Source of the DNA: Candidatus Zixiibacteriota bacterium
GTDB taxonomy: Bacteria; Zixibacteria; MSB-5A5; GN15; JAAZOE01
DNA: 5,786 nucleotides
Assembly: GCA_030588275.1 (NCBI GenBank)
Contig: JAUUYJ010000171.1
Coordinates: forward strand, 1-5,786
Reading direction: 5' to 3'
Shown here piece after piece: positions 1 to 5,786 of the stretch. Both the position numbers and the translations under genes were made by a program. The notes below the pieces were generated by a model that was given only the letters and a program-made list of their open reading frames with translations, was not told the DNA's origin and did not search any database. Every line of letters starts with the position of its first letter. Position 1 is the stretch's first letter.

Positions 1-452
1 AAGATTTGGTGAAGCCAGCCGCCGAGAGCGCCGGTTGGACGACCATTTTTCATAAGATAAATATTAAGCCGGGCAAACCGGTTTATTTTGCCCGTCGCAA
101 CCATCAACTCCTTTTTGGCCTACCGGGTAACCCATTATCGGCGGCGGTTATTTGTGCCGTTCTGGTAATTCCGGCTATGAAAAAAATATCCGGACGGATG
201 AATTATAAATTAACTCCAACTCCGGCGGTGTGGTCTGACGACCAACCGCGAAAGTCAAAACGATTTTTGATCTGGCCGGGGATGTTCAGGGATATCAAGG
301 GACAAATGGGGGTTCGATACTCAGCCAAGAAATCATCCGCAGCTATGTCGGCTCTCAAATATTCGGACGGTCTGATCTTTCAATCCGAATTCGATGGGCA
401 AGACAGCTCCGATCTTCAGGTCTCAGCCGCCCGGTGGGCTGATATTCTTTAA
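1..452 (+). CDS. moeA: Molybdopterin molybdenumtransferase MoeA, C-terminal part (5' end outside window)
   Basis: MoeA inserts molybdate into adenylylated molybdopterin in the cytoplasm, the last step of basic molybdenum cofactor synthesis. The reading frame is open to the left edge (first whole codon at 3), so the TTG at 6 is not the true start; about the last 150 residues of a family usually near 400 are visible. Counting from codon 6, the motif KPGKP is at residues 21-25 and GLPGNPLS at 38-45; both are hallmarks of the MoeA molybdopterin-binding domain (MoCF_biosynth fold), and prolines of the GLPGNP loop are reported as important in the E. coli enzyme. Residues about 70-148 fit the small beta-barrel C-terminal domain (MoeA_C), including an SSAAMSAL stretch where the family has its conserved serine-rich turn. 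It ends with TAA at 450-452. No defect is visible. It has no evident functional link with the transporter cluster that faces it. Confidence 0.93.
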   Translation, partial: DLVKPAAESAGWTTIFHKINIKPGKPVYFARRNHQLLFGLPGNPLSAAVICAVLVIPAMKKISGRMNYKLTPTPAVWSDDQPRKSKRFLIWPGMFRDIKGQMGVRYSAKKSSAAMSALKYSDGLIFQSEFDGQDSSDLQVSAARWADIL

Positions 453-467
453 CGTATCTGGCCTAAT

Positions 468-494
468 CTGAGTTAAATTTTCAGCCTCTTTTTT
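468..494 (+). terminator. Weak candidate intrinsic terminator after moeA
   Basis: A short stem CTGAG/TTCAG (four Watson-Crick pairs and one G-U) closes a seven-base loop 15 bases after the moeA stop, and six T residues follow at 489-494. The stem is short, AT-rich and separated from the T run by four bases, so it is a poor match to a strong terminator. It may reduce readthrough into the next gene, or be chance. Confidence 0.25.
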
Positions 495-520
495 CCGATA
501 ATACCATTAACAGAATTAAC

Positions 521-526
521 TGAGGG
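521..526 (+). promoter_or_regulatory. Shine-Dalgarno site for the GTG-started gene
   Basis: The sequence TGAGGG lies seven bases ahead of the GTG at 534, a normal spacing. It decides the start, because the coding frame has no ATG nearby that would keep the hydrophobic N-terminal segment intact with an equally good ribosome site. Confidence 0.6.
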
Positions 527-533
527 TATTGTC

Positions 534-1088
534 GTGAAAATAAGAACCGTGGTCGCCTCTATGATTTCATTTGTCATACTTCTTTTGATGCTCAGTTTTG
601 CCGCCAATCGTGGGGATGAAAAAATCAGGCCGAAGCTGGAGGCGACTCAGAACCGAATCGCCGAGCAATCGGATCTGTACAAAAAACTGATTGCCCGGGA
701 TATGGAAGATCTGGGGGCCACGGCTGATCAGAATGGTGGAAGTATAAATGAGATGCTTGAGACTGTTCTGGGTGGAAGCGGTATGCAATCGATCATCCGT
801 CGTCCGGTCGGAACCTGGATGGGTGTGCGTAAGTCGGGATCATCAAAGATCGCCTTTATCAAATTTGAAAAAGATGAGTACTGGCTCAAGACCAAAGATG
901 ATAACAATCGGGAAGTTATAGAACATGGTAGTTATCAGTACGGGGTTGTCGATCTGTATTTTCAGCCGGATGATGGTAAGCCATATGGCATGCAGTATGA
1001 GATGATTTCACCCAACTATATTCAGCTTTTTGGCGGGGAAATTTCTTACCATATGGAAAAAACCGAAGATATCGGGTTCAACTTTTAG
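534..1088 (+). CDS. Membrane-anchored or exported protein of unknown function, 184 aa
   Basis: I do not recognise the family. The start is GTG at 534, supported by TGAGGG seven bases upstream. Residues 1-25 have the form of a signal peptide or signal anchor: basic MKIR, then a hydrophobic run ending near SFAA at 21-24, a plausible but not certain cleavage site. No lipobox cysteine is present. Residues 27-60 are charged and probably helical. From PVGTW (91-95) to the C-terminus the chain alternates short hydrophobic and polar stretches (IAFIKF, EYWLKT, VVDLYFQ, IQLFGG), which suggests a small beta sandwich or barrel. The VGTW start followed by such strands resembles lipocalin-like or META-like domains, but this is only a pattern impression. 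The gene stands 81 bases after moeA on the same strand and may or may not be cotranscribed. Its TAG stop overlaps the TAA stop of the converging permease gene. Confidence 0.8.
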   Translation: MKIRTVVASMISFVILLLMLSFAANRGDEKIRPKLEATQNRIAEQSDLYKKLIARDMEDLGATADQNGGSINEMLETVLGGSGMQSIIRRPVGTWMGVRKSGSSKIAFIKFEKDEYWLKTKDDNNREVIEHGSYQYGVVDLYFQPDDGKPYGMQYEMISPNYIQLFGGEISYHMEKTEDIGFNF

Positions 1089-1789
1089 ATGTACCGTTCC
1101 CGGTTCTGGAGCCTGAGCAACGCCATCAGCAAAGTCACGACCGTTCCAAATAAAATATAGATGCGATTATAAAGCGTCGTCTCTTGCCACATCGGAATCA
1201 TCATATCCTCAACCATAGTGTATGGATTATGAAACAGATTCCAGCGACTCCCCTCCATCGCATCGGCGGCGATCCAAAAGAACATAATAAATATCACCAT
1301 CACCGCGGCCGTTCCGTTGCCACTCTTTGTCAAGGTCGCCATCATAAAACCGAGACTCCCGATAAACAAAATCGGAAACATTACCTGACCCAGCATCGGC
1401 CAGATATCAAATTCGGCCAAAAGGTATCGACAAAAGATCGTTAAGACCAATAGAAGCAGAGCCACAACCAGATTCAAAACCAGATTCCTAACCAACCAAA
1501 CTTTGAAACGGTAATCGGGAATTCCAAAGAGGGTCTCCATCATGCGGGCATCAGAATCGTTTTGCAGACAGTAGGCGGCTGGATAAAATGTCAATAGCAC
1601 CCCAGGAACCAAAAGAAAATAATAAACCGCCTCCGCGCCGGGAGGCGTTTCCTCATCAAGCGAATAGATTACGATCACCGTCAAAAATAGGATCAGAGCC
1701 AACGCCACAAAATATATGAATTTGCCGGAGAAGACATGAAATGCGTTATAGCGAATGACGCTGACGATATTTTTGATAAAATCTTTCAT
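1085..1789 (-). CDS. ABC-2-type transporter permease, 234 aa, partner of the upstream ABC domain
   Basis: This is a six-helix integral membrane protein typical in size for an ABC-2-family exporter permease. Predicted helices, counted from the ATG at 1789, are at about 24-43, 52-73, 98-120, 134-153, 159-176 and 208-226. Between helices 2 and 3, residues 80-97 (ARMMETLFGIPDYRFKVW) have the form of the cytoplasmic coupling segment of ABC-2 permeases: an acidic residue, then a leucine-rich turn and a proline before a basic stretch. It should form the channel driven by the ABC ATPase domain encoded just upstream, probably as a dimer. The ATG at 1789 is preferred: a GCGAG element lies 11 bases ahead. 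A TTG at 1798 would add three residues (M-N-I) but has that element only two bases away. The spacing to the preceding stop is 22 bases, so the two genes are almost certainly one operon. Substrate unknown. Confidence 0.88.
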   Translation of the reverse strand: MKDFIKNIVSVIRYNAFHVFSGKFIYFVALALILFLTVIVIYSLDEETPPGAEAVYYFLLVPGVLLTFYPAAYCLQNDSDARMMETLFGIPDYRFKVWLVRNLVLNLVVALLLLVLTIFCRYLLAEFDIWPMLGQVMFPILFIGSLGFMMATLTKSGNGTAAVMVIFIMFFWIAADAMEGSRWNLFHNPYTMVEDMMIPMWQETTLYNRIYILFGTVVTLLMALLRLQNRERYI

Positions 1790-1811
1790 TATATTCAATT
1801 CTCGCTTGCCA

Positions 1812-4800
1812 TTAAAATCGTTTCTTGTGCGAGTCCAAAAGCCATAGATAAGAATCTTCCAAAGTCGGTGTTACCGATTCCGCCTCATCCATCGGTTTGT
1901 CGGTTGACAGGATGCGAACCCGAATCGATTCCCCATGACTGATATGATGAAGCACATGATGATCTTTACGGACTTGCTCAAAATCTATCTGCGGGATTTC
2001 GATCTGCCAAACATGATCGCGGGCCATATCAGCCATTTCAGCCGGTGATCCCAAAAATTTAACCTTCCCCTCTCCCAAGACCGCCAGACGGCTACAGGAA
2101 CTGGAGACATCCTCAATAATATGGGTTGAGAAGATAACGACTCGGTCACGGCTCAACTCAGAAAGAAGATTTCTAAACCTGATCCGTTCTCTGGGGTCCA
2201 GCCCGGCAGTCGGTTCATCAACAACCAGAATACGAGGCAGATGCAGTAAGGTCTGTGCGATACCGACACGCTGTTTCATCCCTCCTGAGAAATTCTTTAC
2301 CTTCACATCCCGGCTATCATCCAGATGGACCGACTTAATAACTTTGTTAAGTATCTCGTCTCTTTTGGTCGGATCCCAAATCCCTTTTAACATCGCCTGA
2401 TAATCCAAAAATTGATAAGCGGTCATGTTTTCGTAGGTCCCGAATTCCTGAGGCAGATAACCGATTAATGATTGAAGCTCTTCCCGCTTCAGGTCAATAT
2501 CAAGCCCATTGATTCTGACCTTGCCATAGCTTTGGTTGAACACTCCACAGATGATGCGCATCAAAGTTGTTTTGCCAGCACCATTAGGACCGACCAGCCC
2601 AAACATGCCGGATTTTATCTCAAGTGTAACACCATTGAGGGCGGTAAATGGAACCTTTTGCCGACCAATAATCGGAATCAACCTGACCAACCGATAGAAA
2701 TTTTTTCGAGTACGCCGAAGCCGTCCGGTAAGGCGGTTGATATCTATTTTTTCTCGGTACAACCTCTGCGATCCGAAGATAATCAGAACCAGCAAATACC
2801 AAAGAACTCCACCGGTTATCACCCACCCTAACGATTCCCAGCGGTAGAAATAGTAGGCCAAATTGGCCGCCGGACCAAACCAATAGATCAGCCGGTAAGC
2901 TATACGCAATAATCGGGAAGAACTCCCCTGAGTCAGAGGGGCAATCAGGCGACAGCTATAGATGTAGAACAAGGCAGAAAAAACATAAACCCACCAACCG
3001 GATTCAAGATAGAGATAAGCGAAGTAGAATAAAAACAGATATAACGGGAGTTGCCAAACCGCCGAGATAGCACCAGCACGTTTCGATTCTGACTGCTCCG
3101 GAGCATCCCCCTCTTTGACCTTAAACGCCTGACGCCATTCTTTGACAAACCGGGTCGCATCATCATACCGCTTGACGACATTTCTAATTTCGATGGTGAT
3201 CGGTACATCAGCTGGAATAATTGTTTCCCGGCTTCGCCTGAGACTGGTCATGCCAAAGTAAACCGATCCCGGTACGGCCATTGCAAGAATTGTCGCATCA
3301 GCCATGCGCCACAAAAAAGCATCGACATTGAAATATATCAGAGCCATCCCACCGACTAAGGCAACCCCTTGCGCCATCCGGTTTGTCAGGGACAAATTTT
3401 TCCACCAGCGCAGAACCGTTTCCATTCCAAACGAAACGGTCGGCACCAATATCAGAGTAAACAAGGTTCCGGTTATCAAACCACCGATAACCGAAATGGC
3501 AAACGGTGCACCTATTTTAGCAACGTATTCCGCATTCCCCATCGCCGCCGGAAGCATCGCCAATACTGTCGTAATGGTGGTTATCAAAACTGGCCGCACA
3601 CGCGATTGTCCCGCTTCCAGTATCGCTCGGGCTGGCCTGTAACCTCGGAGACGCAGAAGGCGGGAGTAGTCAAGAAGAATGATACCATTGTTAACGACAA
3701 CCCCCAAAAGGATTAGAAAGCCGATCAACGCATTGGCATTGAAGATGCTGTTTCCGGTCAGGATCAACCCCCAGAAGGCACCAATCGTTGCCAGCGGAAT
3801 CGTAAACATCATCGCCAATGGTGCAAAGGGAGATTCAAAGACCGATGCCAAAATCATAAAAATCAGAATGATGGCGGCAAAGATCAGAAAATAAAATTCG
3901 GAGTAATCAGCTTCATCATGAACAACCTCAATCGAAATACCGGGCGGGGGAATTATCCCGGCGACAACCTGATCGACACCAAGGCGAGCACTTTCCAAAA
4001 ATCGACTTGATGAAGAGACTTCCTCTTCAAAGCGATAGGTGACATCAATCTCTTTTTCCTGATTGATGCGATCGATATTGGTATATCCTTCGGTGTACAA
4101 AAGACGGCCCAACTGTGTGATCGGAACAATCCCACCGGCGGTTGAAGGAACCTGAAGTTGGCGTAGATCCTGCGGTGTTTTTTGAGTTGTGTCTTTTTTC
4201 CGGATAATGATATCAACCTCATCATCCCCCATCTTCATAATCGCCCCGGAAGATTGCTCCTGCTGAAAGGCGGATAACTCGGCAATGATGGCATTGGTCG
4301 AGACATCAAAGTAACTTAAAGCAGAGCGATCAAAGAGAAGATCAATCCCCGGTTGCTGGGTGGTAACGCTTAAGTATGAACGGCGCACCGTTTCAAGGTT
4401 GTCAATATTATATTTGATATCGTCGGCGATGGTGCGCATCAGGTCCAAATCCTGACCACGAATGACCACCTTTTCCGTGCTTTCCCCAACCCCCAACATT
4501 CGTTCAAAAGCGGCTCCACCACGACTCCGCCCCATACCACCCCCACCACCACCGCCACCAATTCCTGAGCTGGAGACCGATTGCTGGTAGGAAAAGTCGA
4601 TTCGAGGATAGCCGTTTTCCAATCGCTCCAGAATATCATCTTTGATTTCGGTTAACGACCGACCATCGATATCCTTATAATCATCCACCAATTGAAACGA
4701 AAGAGTTGTGTTGTCCTCGCTGATATTGGCCCGCCGGTTCTCTACCTCAGGGATATCGGATAACCTTTGATCCATATCAATCACCTGCTCGTCGGCAGTT

Positions 4801-5786
4801 GCCAAGGTTGTTCCGGACGGCATCGTCACATACAGACTGAAATTCTCAAGCTCAACCTCTTCTGAGATATTGATACTCAGACCGAGGCAGATGATAATGC
4901 TGGCAAAAAAAGCAACCAATCCGGCGATGGTTGTTCGGGCCGGATAACGCAAACACAGTTTGAGGACAACGGTGTACAAACGGAGAAGACGATTTTTTTG
5001 AGAGATAACATTAAAGGTGGCTATCTCCGATTGCTTCTGGTTTGACAGAAAACGATAGGCAAAAACCGGGATCAGCAGAAAGGCCATCAACAACGAGACC
5101 AACAGGGTTGATATAATTGAGACCCCAACATGGCGACCCAAAGTTTGGATGAGAAAGTTGTCGGAAAAAACAAACGGCAAAAATACCGAAACGGTCGTCA
5201 GAGTGGCGGCGAAGACGGCGCGCCAGACCTCGCCAGCGCCAGAGATGACCGCCTCCTTAACCGACTTCCCGCGCGAGCGGAGACGATGGATGTTTTCCAA
5301 AACGACAACCGAGTTGTCCAGAAGCATCCCGACGGCAATGGCAATTCCAACCAGCGACAAAGTATTAATGGAAATATCGAAAGCGTAAAAGAAATTGATC
5401 GAAATTAATATCGAAATCGGAATCGTGATCGCGACAATCAGCACCAAAGGAACCGAGCGAAGAAATATCCACAGGACAACCATCGCCAAAATTCCGCCGA
5501 TGAGAACCAACTGCTTAATCATCCCAATATTATCTTCAATAACTTCGGCAGAATCATTTTGTACAACCAGTTCGACATCATCAACGGCGGTCAACTCATT
5601 CAGACCGACAATGACCTCGCGGGCACGTTGCGATAGATCGAGCAAATTCGCCTGGCGATCACGTACCATCGAAATTGAAATCGCCTCCATGCCGTTGATG
5701 CGTGAGATCGATTCTTCCTGGTATCCGCCATCAATTATTTCGGCCACATGCTTGAGAAGCACCGGCCCTTCGGTTTTTATGACAAC
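1812..5786 (-). CDS. RND export permease fused to a split ABC ATPase domain (N-terminus outside window)
   Basis: The frame is open to the right edge; residues are numbered from the GTG codon at 5762, which is internal (eight more in-frame codons precede it and read as RND sequence). Residues 1-785 are an AcrB-superfamily RND pump: end of the N-terminal porter domain (1-75), TM2-TM6 (about 82-238), TM7 (273-297), C-terminal porter domain (about 300-618), TM8-TM12 (622-776). TM4 carries GMLLDNSVVVLEN (145-157). TM1 and roughly 250 residues are missing. Two added helices follow (about 796-837). Then comes an ABC-type first strand ITIEIRNVVKRY (855-866) with A-loop Tyr866, a stretch with four helices (about 902-998), and the rest of the ATPase: ALNGVTLEI (1041-1049), Walker A GPNGAGKTT (1058-1066), Q-loop Gln1105, signature FSGGMKQR (1158-1165), Walker B LVVDEP (1179-1184) with Glu1183, D-loop GLDP, H-loop His1214. 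The end (TPTLEDSYLWLL) resembles ABC-2-exporter ATPases. All key ATPase residues are present, so both halves look functional. The substrate cannot be inferred. The ABC-2 permease gene follows after 22 bases. Confidence 0.95.
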   Translation of the reverse strand, partial: VVIKTEGPVLLKHVAEIIDGGYQEESISRINGMEAISISMVRDRQANLLDLSQRAREVIVGLNELTAVDDVELVVQNDSAEVIEDNIGMIKQLVLIGGILAMVVLWIFLRSVPLVLIVAITIPISILISINFFYAFDISINTLSLVGIAIAVGMLLDNSVVVLENIHRLRSRGKSVKEAVISGAGEVWRAVFAATLTTVSVFLPFVFSDNFLIQTLGRHVGVSIISTLLVSLLMAFLLIPVFAYRFLSNQKQSEIATFNVISQKNRLLRLYTVVLKLCLRYPARTTIAGLVAFFASIIICLGLSINISEEVELENFSLYVTMPSGTTLATADEQVIDMDQRLSDIPEVENRRANISEDNTTLSFQLVDDYKDIDGRSLTEIKDDILERLENGYPRIDFSYQQSVSSSGIGGGGGGGGMGRSRGGAAFERMLGVGESTEKVVIRGQDLDLMRTIADDIKYNIDNLETVRRSYLSVTTQQPGIDLLFDRSALSYFDVSTNAIIAELSAFQQEQSSGAIMKMGDDEVDIIIRKKDTTQKTPQDLRQLQVPSTAGGIVPITQLGRLLYTEGYTNIDRINQEKEIDVTYRFEEEVSSSSRFLESARLGVDQVVAGIIPPPGISIEVVHDEADYSEFYFLIFAAIILIFMILASVFESPFAPLAMMFTIPLATIGAFWGLILTGNSIFNANALIGFLILLGVVVNNGIILLDYSRLLRLRGYRPARAILEAGQSRVRPVLITTITTVLAMLPAAMGNAEYVAKIGAPFAISVIGGLITGTLFTLILVPTVSFGMETVLRWWKNLSLTNRMAQGVALVGGMALIYFNVDAFLWRMADATILAMAVPGSVYFGMTSLRRSRETIIPADVPITIEIRNVVKRYDDATRFVKEWRQAFKVKEGDAPEQSESKRAGAISAVWQLPLYLFLFYFAYLYLESGWWVYVFSALFYIYSCRLIAPLTQGSSSRLLRIAYRLIYWFGPAANLAYYFYRWESLGWVITGGVLWYLLVLIIFGSQRLYREKIDINRLTGRLRRTRKNFYRLVRLIPIIGRQKVPFTALNGVTLEIKSGMFGLVGPNGAGKTTLMRIICGVFNQSYGKVRINGLDIDLKREELQSLIGYLPQEFGTYENMTAYQFLDYQAMLKGIWDPTKRDEILNKVIKSVHLDDSRDVKVKNFSGGMKQRVGIAQTLLHLPRILVVDEPTAGLDPRERIRFRNLLSELSRDRVVIFSTHIIEDVSSSCSRLAVLGEGKVKFLGSPAEMADMARDHVWQIEIPQIDFEQVRKDHHVLHHISHGESIRVRILSTDKPMDEAESVTPTLEDSYLWLLDSHKKRF
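2655..3149 (-). other. Membrane insertion inside the ABC ATPase domain
   Basis: This part of the fusion gene (residues about 872-1036) separates the first ATPase strand and A-loop from the second strand and Walker A. It begins with a charged, probably cytoplasmic stretch (RFVKEWRQAFKVKEGDAPEQ). Four hydrophobic helices rich in Tyr and Trp follow, at about 902-919, 921-943, 955-973 and 977-998. It closes with a strongly basic stretch (1000-1024, including TGRLRRTRK) that fits a cytoplasmic location by the positive-inside rule. I recognise no family in it. In polysaccharide-exporter ATPases of the Wzt/TagH type the same loop is naturally extended, so the site tolerates insertions, but those extensions are short and soluble. 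Confidence 0.75.
3252..3377 (-). other. Two extra membrane helices linking the RND and ABC parts
   Basis: Residues 796-837 of the fusion hold two hydrophobic segments (about 796-812 and 821-837) after RND TM12, separated by a short turn with Asp and Arg. RND pumps normally end soon after TM12. A hairpin returns the chain to the cytoplasm, where the basic stretch LRRSRE (841-846) and the first ABC strand follow. Confidence 0.65.
4515..4574 (-). repeat. Glycine-rich low-complexity linker in the RND porter domain
   Basis: Residues 397-416 of the fusion contain eight glycines in a row (402-409, from GGN codons at 4536-4559) flanked by Ser and Gly-Arg. They lie between the two halves of the C-terminal porter domain, just before the recognisable start of the next subdomain (TEKVVIRGQDLDLM). 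A flexible linker or exposed loop is likely. The mostly GGT/GGC/GGG repeat is a place where replication slippage could change length in threes. Confidence 0.7.

Noticed and set aside
474..502. Possible promoter with GATAAT at 497-502
   Set aside because: The hexamer 17 bases upstream (TAAATT) is a poor -35 match, so a sigma-70-type promoter is not supported.
506..520. Direct repeat ATTAAC (506-511 and 515-520) and a loose inverted match to AGTTAAATT at 471-479, considered as an operator
   Set aside because: The repeats are short and AT-rich in an AT-rich gap, with no regulator gene nearby and no clear promoter; chance is a sufficient explanation.
3200..3450. Possibility that the RND-ABC fusion is caused by a lost stop codon or a frameshift
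   Set aside because: The frame stays open and protein-like throughout: linker helices, charged turns and the A-loop strand all read sensibly, and the ABC part has no separate credible start before its first strand. A chimera cannot be fully excluded without reads.
3304..3894. Plus-strand open frames of 70-115 codons across the RND TM8-TM12 region
   Set aside because: They are antisense to a strongly conserved RND coding sequence, overlap each other in different frames and show no recognisable domain or ribosome site.
5130..5408. Two overlapping plus-strand open frames opposite RND TM4-TM5
   Set aside because: Their translations are low-complexity charged sequence without any motif, while the opposite strand encodes the conserved TM4 relay motif.
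1..5786. tRNA, rRNA, CRISPR array, insertion sequence or attachment site
   Set aside because: Nearly all of the window is occupied by protein-coding sequence; no array-like repeats, transposase motifs or terminal inverted repeats were seen.

Overview
The window has a gene cluster read on the minus strand, which fills most of it (1085-5786), facing two plus-strand genes at the left end (1-1088). Base composition is moderate GC. The RND-type efflux pump points to a diderm (Gram-negative-type) bacterium. The sequence alone does not fix the phylum; a little-cultivated FCB-like lineage is only a guess.

Left end: the last third of a molybdopterin molybdenumtransferase gene (moeA) runs in from the left edge to 452. 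A short gap of 81 bases holds a weak terminator-like hairpin and a Shine-Dalgarno site. It is followed by a 184-codon gene with a GTG start (534-1088) for a membrane-anchored or exported protein of unknown function. The stop codon of that gene overlaps the stop codon of the converging minus-strand gene inside the four bases TTAG at 1085-1088.

Minus-strand cluster: reading right to left, an open frame of at least 3,975 bases enters from the right edge and ends at 1812. It encodes an RND (AcrB-superfamily) export permease whose C-terminus continues in frame into extra membrane helices and then a complete ABC ATPase domain. An ABC-2-type permease (1085-1789) follows after 22 bases and is the natural membrane partner of that ATPase. 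The likely system is therefore an export machine that combines a proton-driven RND pump and an ATP-driven ABC exporter, with one polypeptide contributing to both.

Most unusual point: the ABC domain is itself interrupted. Its first beta strand and A-loop tyrosine lie about 170 residues ahead of the rest of the domain, and the intervening stretch contains about four predicted membrane helices. The helix count between RND TM12, the A-loop strand and the Walker A half is even at each step, so all ABC pieces can lie in the cytoplasm. The N-terminus of the fusion (TM1 and part of the porter domain) and any periplasmic adaptor or outer-membrane channel genes lie outside the window to the right.
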